Shown one piece after another: positions 29,273-39,656 of a DNA stretch of 64,000 bases; within the stretch, counting starts at the first letter, position 1, and every line of letters starts with the position of its first letter. The notes under the pieces are model-generated. The model did no database searches and was not told the DNA's origin. It saw nothing but the letters and a program-made list of their open reading frames with translations. The stretch comes from Methylococcus mesophilus (GTDB lineage Bacteria > Pseudomonadota > Gammaproteobacteria > Methylococcales > Methylococcaceae), in the NCBI RefSeq assembly GCF_026247885.1, contig NZ_CP110921.1, forward strand, positions 2,847,001-2,911,000, in the 5' to 3' direction. The position numbers were made by a program, and so were the translations under genes.

Positions 29273-30001
29273 TCGCTATGAGATCCTGGCCCGACAGCAT
29301 TGCCGGCCGAACCGTCGGGCTGCTCTTTGCGGGCCTGGTGTTCACGGCGACGGTCAGCCTCTCCGTGTTCCAATTGGATTTTTTTCACGGCAAAGGCTGG
29401 GACGAGACTTGTCGGAACCTGCACCGCGTCGCCATCATCGCTTCGATCATGAATCGGGTGCTGCCGGATACCCGTCCCGTGCTGCTTCCCGCATTGAACG
29501 AGCGTGGTCTTGCGGTAGTCTGGGAGCCTCGCGCCACGCCCCCGCCGCTGCGCCAGGACGGCATGACCCATCATCTGGCGCGAGACATTCGCGTCCTCGT
29601 CGAAGCGCACGGGCTGGAGCGCGTTGCGGCGGGCTATCCGTCCGGTGTTTCCGGAGCCGCTGGATGGCTGACGCCGGAGCCGGGACCGGCGGAGGTCTGG
29701 ATCGCGCTTTCGGACGATCCTTGGCTCCGATTCGTCATCGCCAGCGAAGAGGAAGGCCGGAGCCGACCTGGACGACATGCAGGCCATGTTGCAGTCGACC
29801 CTGTCCTTCGCTGGCGATGATGTGGGAGCGGAAGCCACCAATCCGGTCGATCTAGCCATGCTGCTACAAAGCCTGTGCGACAATCTTCACGATGCCGGAA
29901 AAGAGGCTTCTTATTCGGGGCCTTTGCACCTGACCTATGAGGGGCGGCCGGTTTCGCTGCGCCGAGCCTTCACCAATCTCGTCGACAACGCCCTGAAATA
30001 A
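29269..30001 (+). pseudogene. Sensor histidine kinase, degenerate paralogue with internal deletion
   Basis: Related to the kinase at 46432-47847. The N-terminal membrane and sensor part is kept (FQLDFFHGKGWDETCRNLHR). After FVIASEE near 29752 about 340 bp are missing compared with the intact copy, removing TM2, HAMP and the H box. The remainder (DDMQAMLQSTLSFA, RRAFTNLVDNALK) is in another frame and stops before the ATP lid. It overlaps the regulator by 4 bp as in the intact pair. Confidence 0.88.
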
Positions 30002-30170
30002 GGCCTCGATTTTTTCTTCTTCGAAATAGACCATACATAAATATTTCATGGTTTCCAAAAACCTCAATATTTATATGGTATGGTATCAGGTAGTCGAACT
30101 GGTCAATCCCGTCTCAACACTTTGTGGCACATTGAAACGTAAAACTCTCTGGCGACATTCGCGGAAATAA

Positions 30171-30779
30171 CTACTCATTGTCTACACAAGACTGCAATGC
30201 TTTGACGTCTCCCGATACGATCTTATCCAAGTGATGCGTAATCTTTTCGATCGACCAGTTCCACCAAGCAATCGATTCCAATATATCGATTTCACTCGGC
30301 GGAAAGCGTTGTTTCAAAGGCTTTGCGGGATTGCCACCAACGATGGTATAGGCTGGTACGTCGCAGACCACTACGGCACGAGCGGCCACGACCGCACCAT
30401 TCCCGATTTTTACTCCTGGCATAATCATCGCCTCATAGCCAATCCAGACATCGTTGGCAATCACGGTGTCGCCCCTGTACGGCAGATCGCACGGGCCAGG
30501 CATAACCTTTTCCCAGCCGTTTCCGAAAATCTGGAATGGATATGTCGATATCCCTGACAGTTTGTGGTTGGCGCCGTTCATGACAAATTTCACTCCACGG
30601 GCAATCGCACAGAATTTGCCGATAATCAGTTTATCTCCGATAAACGGAAAGTGGTAAAGTACATTTCTCTCGAACCCCTCGGAATCTTCCGGGTCATCGA
30701 AATAGGTATAATCGCCTATCACGATATTTGGATTTTTGACGACATTCTTGATGAAACAAACTTGAGGGAAGCCTGCCAT
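30171..30779 (-). CDS. Vat/CatB-family xenobiotic acetyltransferase
   Basis: About 202 residues of left-handed beta-helix (hexapeptide) acetyltransferase. Blocks match streptogramin A acetyltransferases: [82 protein letters not shown] and WWNWSIEKI. The conserved His in NGANH is the catalytic base in the family. The frame is open to 30902, but homology starts near ATG 30779. Base composition is clearly lower in GC than the neighbours, a sign of transfer. The substrate is not proven. Confidence 0.82.
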   Translation of the reverse strand: MAGFPQVCFIKNVVKNPNIVIGDYTYFDDPEDSEGFERNVLYHFPFIGDKLIIGKFCAIARGVKFVMNGANHKLSGISTYPFQIFGNGWEKVMPGPCDLPYRGDTVIANDVWIGYEAMIMPGVKIGNGAVVAARAVVVCDVPAYTIVGGNPAKPLKQRFPPSEIDILESIAWWNWSIEKITHHLDKIVSGDVKALQSCVDNE

Positions 30780-30962
30780 CGGATGCTTTTCCTGTGAGCT
30801 TGGGCCGTTCAAAATCAGCTCCTTGTAATATAACCAGGCCCGACTTTCCGTATGCCAGATCGGCAACGGCCCGGGCTTCACGGACATGGTCTGTACGCTC
30901 AAAATAGGACAGGATCAATAGCCAGTGTCGGAAATCCACAAAGCCATACGCTCGAACGTCGA

Positions 30963-31592
30963 TCAAGGGGCGTGTTCGAGCTCTTGTTTCCCAACGACGG
31001 ACGCCTTCGCCAAGTCGATAGCGTGCTCTCTTACATCGGTAGACCAGCTCGCCACTGTCTGGCTTAATCGGTCGTAATCGCCAGCAAATAAGGCTCGTGT
31101 GGCCTCTTCAAAACCCGGTTCGTTTCCTGCCATAGCATGCATAAATCTATAAGCGGCCTCTCGGGCCTGGCGTACCCGGTCGTCTTCTTTATTGGCGCGC
31201 ATGGCATGCTCGACGAGTTTTCGCAGGGCTACAGAAGCCCCGCTAGGCTGAGACGCGAGCCAATCCCAATGTCTGGGGAGCAATGTGACTTCACGAGCCG
31301 TGACCCCCAACTTCGGACGCCCGGCTGATCGCCGCACATTCAGCGGTGGGTATGGCGCCTGCCCCTCTTCTGGCGGGGCGATGGCCAGTAGTCGATCCAG
31401 GACCACTGACATCGAACCGCGAAAATCGAGTTCTACAGGATGGCTCGTAACCGCATCAAAAATCAGGATCGAATCCTGACTTTCCGAGTCAATAAAAGAC
31501 TTCACTGTTCGAGCCACATCTCGTGGTCTGCCGAAGGCAATGCGCTTGGTATCTGCGAAGGCAATCCAGGTGGGTTGTGTGTCAGTATTCAT
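30963..31592 (-). CDS. DUF2239 family protein
   Basis: About 209 residues. The middle block GRPKLGVTAREVTLLPRHWDWLASQP and ASVALRKLVEHAMR is diagnostic of DUF2239, with the N-terminal ILIFDAVTSHPVELDFRG. The function is unknown; the basic C-terminal half suggests nucleic acid binding. I use ATG 31592 (MNTDTQPTW). A near-perfect inverted repeat lies 33-77 bp upstream and may be its operator. Confidence 0.8.
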   Translation of the reverse strand: MNTDTQPTWIAFADTKRIAFGRPRDVARTVKSFIDSESQDSILIFDAVTSHPVELDFRGSMSVVLDRLLAIAPPEEGQAPYPPLNVRRSAGRPKLGVTAREVTLLPRHWDWLASQPSGASVALRKLVEHAMRANKEDDRVRQAREAAYRFMHAMAGNEPGFEEATRALFAGDYDRLSQTVASWSTDVREHAIDLAKASVVGKQELEHAP

Positions 31593-31624
31593 GGTGGTTG
31601 GACTCAAATCAACGGGAGGCTCTT

Positions 31625-31669
31625 ATTTTACCCGGATGAAATAAAGGATCAATATCACCCGGGTAAAAT
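31625..31669. promoter_or_regulatory. Inverted repeat, probable operator upstream of the DUF2239 gene
   Basis: ATTTTACCCGGATGA (31625-31639) and TCACCCGGGTAAAAT (31655-31669) are complementary at 14 of 15 positions, separated by 15 AT-rich bases (ATAAAGGAT). This is the form of a dimeric repressor site overlapping a promoter. Confidence 0.55.
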
Positions 31670-31949
31670 TTAGACATCCGTCCCCGGCCCATCTGGCTCG
31701 GCGGGGTCTGGTAGAGGCAATGTCCACTAATTAGCGGGGGAGGGCGTTGCCCAGATCGCCTTTACATCTAGCGTTGGCAGGTTGTCCAACAATCTTGAGG
31801 CCAGGCGCGGACTAAACCGGCCAATCATAGCGGAGCTGCGGCACCGGCTGCGTGCGATACAGCTCAAGCACCTGGGTCGGGACACGATGACGTATCGGGA
31901 GTTGAAAGTGGTGGGCGCTGCGGAAACGGCCGCCTGCCAGGTGGCCGCG

Positions 31950-32131
31950 AGCAGTCGCGGCTGGTGGCGCAATGGCCACCGAACTCCGGCACGGACATCG
32001 ACGAGAGACTGCTGCCGCTCCCTTTATCTCTGGGCTGGGAACTCATCAATCTGGCCGGCGACTACATCTGGCGGCAGAGCAAGTCCATCGAACAAGGCAA
32101 ATTCCGACCGCTTCGCACGATCGAGGCCTAG
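31950..32131 (+). pseudogene. Tn3-family transposase C-terminal remnant
   Basis: A frame ending at TAG 32129-32131 encodes GTDIDERLLPLPLSLGWELI and NLAGDYIWRQSK then GKFRPLRTIEA, matching the C-terminus of Tn3-type TnpA (usually SPLGWEHINLTGDYIW). Nothing of the large upstream part is left. No 38-bp terminal repeat was found. Confidence 0.65.
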
Positions 32132-32185
32132 CCTACGATTTTTCCGTTTCACGAGCGAACCCCGGAAGCGGCGCGGCGCCAGAAT

Positions 32186-32938
32186 CTAGCCAAGTTGTCG
32201 ATATTGCCGCCGGTAGCCATTCGGCGAACAGCCGAAGCGCAGTTTGAACGCCCGACTGAAATGCGACAAGTCGTTGAATCCCCAGCGGAATGCGATCTCG
32301 GATAGACTGCAGCCTGAGCGGACAGGATCCATCAGGTCGCGGCGACATTGCTCCAGTCGGCGCTGCCAAACATGGCGCATCAGGGACGTCCCTTCCGCCT
32401 GGAACAACTCGTTGACGTAACGGGAAGACAAGCCCACGCCGCTGGCCACGGCGCCGATACCTTGTCTCCCCGAAATAGGCCGCGCCGTACAGTGTTCCAT
32501 ACCGGCGATCCGCTCTCGCAGCGTCATCCGCGGAATGGAGACAATCAGCTTCGAAAAACGTCCTGGGCAGTGGATACGATGGGGACGCGTGGCATCGTAG
32601 AACGTGATATCACCGGGCTTGAGAAAAACCTCCCGTCCCTGCTGTTCCAGCGCGTATCGGCCCGAGAGCAGGATAACCGCGAAGTAGGCATCCTGGCTGG
32701 CCTGGTATGGTTCACCGGCGAGCCGTTCGATGGCGATGGCACTCGATCGGATGACGGGCAACCGCAGGTTCTCCCAGGGGGGGATCGTCATTTCGCTGAA
32801 GAGGTTCCCCTCAGAGGGCGGGCTGATTTCGACCTTGACATACTCCCGGGCGATCACCTCGCGCAGCCAACCGAGCCTTTCCCGCTTGGGCACCCCGGTT
32901 GTCGACAGCGTGACTGCCGTCGGAGTCGGTAGGCCCAT
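32186..32938 (-). CDS. AraC-family transcriptional regulator (shortened)
   Basis: 250 residues: N-terminal AraC_binding_2-type sensor (AYFAVILLSGRYALEQQGREVFLKPGDITFYDATRPHRI) and C-terminal AraC HTH (GLSSRYVNELFQAEGTSLMRHVWQRRL, SEIAFRWGFNDLSHFSRAFK). Homologues are about 320 residues. Here ISGRQGIGAVASG passes directly into VGLSSRY, so the linker and first HTH helices seem to be deleted in frame. It is divergent from the pyridoxamine-oxidase-like gene, probably its ancestral target. DNA binding may be impaired. Confidence 0.78.
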   Translation of the reverse strand: MGLPTPTAVTLSTTGVPKRERLGWLREVIAREYVKVEISPPSEGNLFSEMTIPPWENLRLPVIRSSAIAIERLAGEPYQASQDAYFAVILLSGRYALEQQGREVFLKPGDITFYDATRPHRIHCPGRFSKLIVSIPRMTLRERIAGMEHCTARPISGRQGIGAVASGVGLSSRYVNELFQAEGTSLMRHVWQRRLEQCRRDLMDPVRSGCSLSEIAFRWGFNDLSHFSRAFKLRFGCSPNGYRRQYRQLG

Positions 32939-33147
32939 TGATCATAGCTCCCCATCGCCGTAAAAATCGGTCCCCGATAGTAGAAGTGCAACGGCTGGAT
33001 GTAAACGAAGAAGCCGCCGTTCCAGTCAAGTTTTCGTTCCGTCTCAGGCCAGCGGACAGAAACGGAACCGCGCATACTGTTCCGCATCGATCCATTACGG
33101 AAATCGCGCTGGTTTAGCGCAGCCTTTTTACTCGTCCCGGAGTTACC

Positions 33148-33804
33148 ATGAGCGAAATTTACGGCAGCCAGCATCTTGCCCTGCAACAGTCCTTCGATAC
33201 CGCCAGCATGGCAGGCAGGGTCAAAGACATCATCGTCCAGCCGGAAATCAGCGCAGAGCACCGGGGCTTCATCGAAAGTCGGGATATGTTTTTCCTTACC
33301 ACCGTAGACCATCGCGGCTACCCCACCTGCTCTTACAAGGGCGGCTTGCCGGGTTTTGTGCGCGTGGTGGACGGCAAGACCATTGCGTTCCCGAGCTACG
33401 ACGGCAACGGCATGTTCCTGTCCACGGGTAACATTACCGCCAACAGCAAGGTCGGCATGCTGTTCATCGACTTTGAGATTCCGCACCGCATACGCGTACA
33501 CGGCGAAGCAAACATAGACCGCAACGACCCGCTGCTCCAGGCGTTCCACGAGGCCGAGATGGTGGTGCGGGTGAAAGTTACCGAGGTTTTCATCAATTGC
33601 CCGCGCTATATACACTCATACCGGCGTGTGGCGACTTCCAAATACGCGCCGCAAGCCGGATGCGAAACACCGGGGCCGCAATGGAAGCGTATCGATGCCT
33701 TGCAGGATACCTTGCCGGCACGTGACAGGGGTATTGCTGAAAAGCTGGGCGGAACGATTACACCGGAAGAATACGGCGTAATGGTGATGCGCGGCGAAGG
33801 CTAA
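33148..33804 (+). CDS. Pyridoxamine 5'-phosphate oxidase-like flavoprotein
   Basis: 218 residues of split-barrel FMN-binding fold: AEHRGFIESRDMFFLTTVDHRGYPTCSYKGG at 38-68, TIAFPSYDGNGMFLSTGNI and NSKVGMLFIDFEIPHRIRVHGEA. CPRYIHSY near residue 151 is typical of this group. It is not canonical PdxH; the real substrate is unknown, perhaps an F420/FMN reductive detoxification. The divergent AraC gene is the likely regulator. Confidence 0.8.
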   Translation: MSEIYGSQHLALQQSFDTASMAGRVKDIIVQPEISAEHRGFIESRDMFFLTTVDHRGYPTCSYKGGLPGFVRVVDGKTIAFPSYDGNGMFLSTGNITANSKVGMLFIDFEIPHRIRVHGEANIDRNDPLLQAFHEAEMVVRVKVTEVFINCPRYIHSYRRVATSKYAPQAGCETPGPQWKRIDALQDTLPARDRGIAEKLGGTITPEEYGVMVMRGEG

Positions 33805-33964
33805 GATGGTATCAAATCACCCTGATTCATTTGGGCGCCGGATTCAACGATGTAGAAATGGATGCACATCACTCGCCCACGGGCAGATGCTCAACGATAT
33901 CGAAGTCTATGGCTCGGTAAACACGAGCGGTTCACGGTGACGCTGAAGCACCGGAAGCAATCTA

Positions 33965-34504
33965 TCAACGGCGGCGCTTTGCAAACATCTCTTGTTCAAG
34001 CCGCCACGTCTTTCCTCCATCCGTTGACGTAATTGCGCGCCAGTAGAATGAGTCCGGCTCAATCTTGCTGAATATCCACCGGCTAAGGCTTTCATCTTCT
34101 CGGGTCCGATCCAGGACCATCTCTTCACCGACCTGACGCGCGATGAAGGGCCAAACGATGCCGTTCACAGGGCCGTGCCAAGTTGACCGCCAAGCATCAA
34201 TCCGAGGGTCGTAGAATCTCAATGTAACACCGTACTCCCCAGAAGCCTGACCTTCAGACGGTCGCAGCGAGCGTGGTGGGACTATCCAGACATCCTCGAT
34301 AACCCGGCCTTCAAGTGCCCAGCCGAAGTGCCACTCTCCTGGTGTTCGGCGCTGTACCTTCCCCGATTCGTCGTAGTAAATCACATCGAGGTCCCAACTG
34401 CCGACCAGGCGGCCGAACTGCATGAGCTTATCTCGATACTCGACATTCGGGCCCTTCGCATGAAGCGCTTCGGTCATCGGGCTTGCGGTCGATGGGTTGG
34501 ACAT
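33965..34504 (-). CDS. DUF1579-like hypothetical protein
   Basis: About 179 residues from ATG 34504. Features include FGRLVGSWDLDVIYYDESGK, GEWHFGWALEGRVIEDVWIVPP, LRFYDPRIDAWRSTWHGP and a C-terminal TSTDGGKTWRLEQEMFAKRR. This beta-rich calycin-like pattern is seen in DUF1579 and related proteins. The function is unknown. Its ATG overlaps the stop of the SnoaL-like gene (TGATG), so the two are translationally coupled. Confidence 0.7.
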   Translation of the reverse strand: MSNPSTASPMTEALHAKGPNVEYRDKLMQFGRLVGSWDLDVIYYDESGKVQRRTPGEWHFGWALEGRVIEDVWIVPPRSLRPSEGQASGEYGVTLRFYDPRIDAWRSTWHGPVNGIVWPFIARQVGEEMVLDRTREDESLSRWIFSKIEPDSFYWRAITSTDGGKTWRLEQEMFAKRRR

Positions 34505-34896
34505 CACGTTACCACGGCCAATAGGTTGACATCGCGAACCACCAGCCACGAACCATCGGTCTGCTTACGGAGAATGGATACGGCACTGCCTGACCGAACT
34601 ACCGGACGACCGCCAACCTTTGGTATGACCCGAACGTTGAGCACGCTCCAGCAATAGGCCAGATGTCCCGAGACTTCTATTTCCTGGATTTCACTCGTGG
34701 TTTCAATGCGGTTCAAAGCCAGCAACCCGCGCAGCCCTTGTTCGAAAGCGCTGCGACCTTTCATTGGCGGGTGACCCGCAACAAGAAACACAACATCCTC
34801 GTCCATAAGGCGCAGGACTGCTTCTACATCCCCTGCCTCGGAAGCACTGTGCCAGCGGGCAACGAGATTTCGGATGGCTAGTTCATCCGCGTTCAT
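34504..34896 (-). CDS. SnoaL-like/SgcJ-family protein
   Basis: 130 residues of the DUF4440/SgcJ cone-shaped fold: IRNLVARWHSASEAGDVEAVLRLMDEDVVFL, HPPMKGRSAFEQGLRGLL and GSWLVVRDVNLL. Such proteins serve as isomerases, cyclases or unknown small-molecule enzymes. It forms a coupled pair with the downstream DUF1579-like gene. Confidence 0.8.
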   Translation of the reverse strand: MNADELAIRNLVARWHSASEAGDVEAVLRLMDEDVVFLVAGHPPMKGRSAFEQGLRGLLALNRIETTSEIQEIEVSGHLAYCWSVLNVRVIPKVGGRPVVRSGSAVSILRKQTDGSWLVVRDVNLLAVVT

Positions 34897-34924
34897 GATT
34901 CCTCCTCACATGAAAAGCGACGCT

Positions 34925-35341
34925 TCACGCTGCCACAACTACCATCCACAGCACGCCGAAGCGATCGACGACCATCCCGAAGAGGGGGGAAAAGAAAGTC
35001 TTGCCCAACGGCATCTGTACCTGTCCGCCCTCCGTTAAGGCGTTGAACGTCTGCTCGGCCGAAGCCTCATCGGGGACCGAAAGTAACAAACCAAAGCCCT
35101 GGAAGCTCGGCTGCCCTTGACAGCGGCCGTCGGAAGCCCGCACTGCGGTCTCGCCGATGCGGAACTCACAATGCATGATCTTGTCCTCGGAACCGGACGT
35201 AGGTGCGCCATATTCCTCGGAGGCATCGGGCTTTTCCTTGAAACGTTTCAGCATGGTTACTTCGGCATCCAGCGCCTTGCGGTAGAAGTCCAGCGCTTCT
35301 TCGCAGCGGCCGTCGAAAAATAGATAGGACTTAACTTGCAT
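34925..35341 (-). CDS. VOC-family (PhnB-like) protein
   Basis: 138 residues of the glyoxalase/VOC fold: YLFFDGRCEEALDFYRKALDAEVTML, KIMHCEFRIGETAVRASDG and MPLGKTFFSPLFGMVVDRFGVLWMV. PhnB-like members often lack metal ligands and have unknown function. It lies in a minus-strand run with the SnoaL and DUF1579 genes. Confidence 0.82.
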   Translation of the reverse strand: MQVKSYLFFDGRCEEALDFYRKALDAEVTMLKRFKEKPDASEEYGAPTSGSEDKIMHCEFRIGETAVRASDGRCQGQPSFQGFGLLLSVPDEASAEQTFNALTEGGQVQMPLGKTFFSPLFGMVVDRFGVLWMVVVAA

Positions 35342-35381
35342 GTACCTCTCCTGGTTTGGATTGGGAAATTCGTTTCAGGCG

Positions 35382-36848
<1,467 letters not shown>

Positions 36849-36937
36849 GAGATGCTCCTTTGCCGGATAGTGAGGGAAGGTGCCGGCACAATAGGGCGGC
36901 GAGCGACCGCGAAAAAGGACCACAAATCGCAAAAATC

Positions 36938-38386
36938 ATGGAGCCACTTTTCGAACTGCCCATCGTCCTGCCGCCCAAAGGCTCCCGGGCGCTGCTGCGT
37001 TCCGTGTACGGACAGCTGCGGGATGCGATCCTCGACGGCCGGCTCCAGCCCGATACGCGGCTGCCTTCGACACGGGCCTTCGCCGCCGCCGTCGGTGTGT
37101 CCCGCAACACCGCGATGGCGGCGTACGAGCTGTTGTTGAGCGAGGGCTATCTGGCCGTTCGGCCGGGTTCCGGAACCTACGTGGCCGCCATCTCACCGCG
37201 CCCGGCTCGCCGACCGCCCGGCGAGCCGGGCTCGGACAGCCGTTTGAATGAGGCCTGGCGCCGGCTGCCGGCGCTTCCCGGGGTGGACGATGAGTGCTTT
37301 CCCTTCGACTTCCGGCTCGGCCTCCCTGACAAATCGGCGTTTCCCTTTCCGGTCTGGCGGCGCCTCTCCGCCAGGGCCCTCAGAGCCTGGTCGAAAACAC
37401 CGGCAGTCTACGGCCAGCCACAGGGGCGGCCGGCGCTGCGGGCGGCGATCGCCAAGCACGTCTCCTTTGCCCGGGCGGTTTCCTGTTCGCCGGAACACAT
37501 CGTGGTCACGGCGGGCGCCCAGCAGGCTTTCGACCTGCTGGCCCGCATCCTGGTCACGCGGGGCCGAACGGTGGTCGCGGTCGAAGACCCCGGTTATCCG
37601 CCACTCCGGGATGCCTTCACCGCCGCCGGCGCGAGACTCGCCGCCATCCCGGTCGATGACGAAGGCCTGAGGGTCGATCGCCTGCCCGACGAGGCCCGGG
37701 TGATCTGCGTCACTCCCTCTCACCAGTTTCCCCTGGGCGTCACTCTTTCCGCGAAGCGCCGGGTCGCCCTGCTCGAATTCGCGCAGGAACGGGGGGCCGT
37801 GGTGGTGGAAGACGATTACGACGGCGAGTTCCGCCTCGGAGGCCGCCCCTTGGACGCGCTGCAGACGCTGGATCGGACCGGCTCGGTCTGCTACGTCGGA
37901 ACCTTCTCCAAGAGCCTGTTCCCGGAGCTGCGTCTGGGCTTCGTGGTGGCGCCGCCCTGGGCGCTGGAGGCACTTGTCGCCGCCAAGGCGTGCGCCGACT
38001 GGCACTGCCAGACGCCGTCCCAGGACACCCTGGCCGCCTTCATCGGCGAGGGCCATCTGGCCCGCCACGTGCGCAAGATGGGCAGGGTGTACGCCGGGCG
38101 GCGCGCGGCCCTGCTCCGGGCGGTGTCGCGGCATGGCGGCGATTGGATGCATCCCGTGGGGGACGCGGTGGGCCTCCACCTGGCGGCGGTGCTGAGCCCG
38201 GAGATTCCGGCTGGGGAGTTGGGGTCGGCGGCGGCGGTAGATGGCATTCGCCTTCATGCCCTAGAGCGATACTCCGCCGAAAAGCCGGCGCCCAACGGCG
38301 TGGTTCTGGGTTACGGAATGATCCGCTCGGACCGGATCGATGCCGCAATCGAGCGACTGGCAAAGATTATCAGCCGCTTTGAATGA
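36938..38386 (+). CDS. MocR/GntR-family regulator with aminotransferase domain
   Basis: About 482 residues: an N-terminal GntR winged helix (SVYGQLRDAILDGRLQPDTRLPSTRAFAAAVGVSRNTAMAAYE) joined to a fold-type-I PLP domain (QAFDLLARILVTRG, DDYDGEFRLGG, and the lysine in VGTFSKSLFPELRLGF). MocR proteins such as PdxR and GabR sense PLP or amino compounds. The upstream divergent cupin gene is a candidate target. The start is ATG 36938. Confidence 0.88.
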   Translation: MEPLFELPIVLPPKGSRALLRSVYGQLRDAILDGRLQPDTRLPSTRAFAAAVGVSRNTAMAAYELLLSEGYLAVRPGSGTYVAAISPRPARRPPGEPGSDSRLNEAWRRLPALPGVDDECFPFDFRLGLPDKSAFPFPVWRRLSARALRAWSKTPAVYGQPQGRPALRAAIAKHVSFARAVSCSPEHIVVTAGAQQAFDLLARILVTRGRTVVAVEDPGYPPLRDAFTAAGARLAAIPVDDEGLRVDRLPDEARVICVTPSHQFPLGVTLSAKRRVALLEFAQERGAVVVEDDYDGEFRLGGRPLDALQTLDRTGSVCYVGTFSKSLFPELRLGFVVAPPWALEALVAAKACADWHCQTPSQDTLAAFIGEGHLARHVRKMGRVYAGRRAALLRAVSRHGGDWMHPVGDAVGLHLAAVLSPEIPAGELGSAAAVDGIRLHALERYSAEKPAPNGVVLGYGMIRSDRIDAAIERLAKIISRFE

Positions 38387-38462
38387 GCACTTGGTCATGT
38401 CATCCCTGCTTTTAGCCGGATCCCGTCCAAAGACAGTTAGGCTCTTCTGGTGTCCTGGCCCA

Positions 38463-39383
38463 TCACTCGCTCTCGGCCGGCGCCGCAGCTCTTTGGACCC
38501 GAGATCGGTGCGCCGAGTTGATGAATACCACCGCCCCGATGATGATCGCCGACGCGGCCAGGATGCGCGGCGTCAGCGGCTCCTGTGCGAACCAGTTGCC
38601 CAGAAACACCGCCACCAGCGGATTCACATAGGCGTAGGTCGCGACCAGGGGGATGGGCGCATTCTGCAACAGCCAGATGTAGCAGGCGAAGCCCACCATG
38701 GAGCCGAAGGCGATGAGATACGCCAATGCCAGCCAGGAGTGAGTGGAGACCTGGGCAAAGCTGAATCCCGTCCATTCATCGCTGAGACCGCTGGCGAGCA
38801 TCAGGGACAAACCGCCGGCAAGCATTTCCGCCCCCGTGGTCATCAAGGCAGACTTCGGCAGATCTGCAGTCTTGCTGTAGACCGAGCCGATGGCCCAAAG
38901 CATACCGGCAAGCAGAAGTGCCGCTACGCCGAATACGTTCAACAGCAATCCGTCGGAAAACTCCGAAGGGCTGACCAGCAGGTAAATCCCACAGAAACCG
39001 ACGGCCAAGCCGGCGAGCACGCGGCCCGTCGGTTTGACGCCATTGGGCCTGAGGGTATCGGCTAAAACCAAGAACATCGGCACCGCGCCGATCATCAGCG
39101 CCGCTACCCCCGAAGGAACGGTCTGCTCGGCCCAGCAGACCAAGCCGTTGCCGCCGAGCAACAGCAGGGTACCGACGATCGCGGCCGACCGCCATTGACT
39201 CAGTGTCGGCAGCGCATCGCCGGCTGGGTATCGCCACGCCAGCAGGAGCAGACCCGAAACGAGGAAGCGAAGTCCCGCCGACAGGAATGGCGGTAGGGTC
39301 TCCACCGCAAAGCGGATCACCAGGTAGGTCGAACCCCAAACCAGATAAACCGCCAGCAACGCAATCCAGATCCTCGTCTTCAT
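38463..39383 (-). CDS. EamA/DMT-family transporter (YedA-like)
   Basis: 307 residues with ten predicted membrane helices in two EamA repeats. It starts MKTRIWIALLAVYLVWGSTY, typical of YedA; LLLLGGNGLVCWAEQTVPSG and ATYAYVNPLVAVFLG are conserved. It probably exports amino acids or other metabolites; the substrate is unknown. The ATG overlaps the stop of the preceding GST fragment (ATGA). Confidence 0.85.
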   Translation of the reverse strand: MKTRIWIALLAVYLVWGSTYLVIRFAVETLPPFLSAGLRFLVSGLLLLAWRYPAGDALPTLSQWRSAAIVGTLLLLGGNGLVCWAEQTVPSGVAALMIGAVPMFLVLADTLRPNGVKPTGRVLAGLAVGFCGIYLLVSPSEFSDGLLLNVFGVAALLLAGMLWAIGSVYSKTADLPKSALMTTGAEMLAGGLSLMLASGLSDEWTGFSFAQVSTHSWLALAYLIAFGSMVGFACYIWLLQNAPIPLVATYAYVNPLVAVFLGNWFAQEPLTPRILAASAIIIGAVVFINSAHRSRVQRAAAPAESE

Positions 39384-39637
39384 TTCTCGAATGCCTGAAT
39401 AACCGCGGCTTGCGCCTTGCCTGCCGCAATCCATTCTGCTACGGCCGGATGGCCGAGCACCGTGTCCACGTATTCCCGCACCGCAGGCTCCGCCTCGATC
39501 TGATAAGTATGAAAGCGCAAAGCCACCGGCGGGTACATTGCGTCAAGGATGCCGAACTGGCCGAACAGCCAGGGCCGCAGAGCACGGGACGAGTAGTTCT
39601 TGTGGCCGAGGATCGAGGTCGGAGTCATGGGAGGCAT
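39380..39637 (-). pseudogene. Glutathione S-transferase with the middle deleted
   Basis: 85 residues. The first 25 (LGHKNYSSRALRPWL) are the beta1 and start of helix 1 of a GST, and the rest (FGQFGILDAMYPPVALRFHTY to the C-terminus) is the end of the alpha-helical domain. About 120 residues of a normal 210-220-residue protein are missing. The join lies at PWL, a tripeptide found at both ancestral positions (LRPWL and RPWLFG), consistent with deletion by microhomology. It is followed by the coupled EamA gene. Confidence 0.75.
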
Positions 39638-39656
39638 CCAGCGTGCGGAAATAGGT

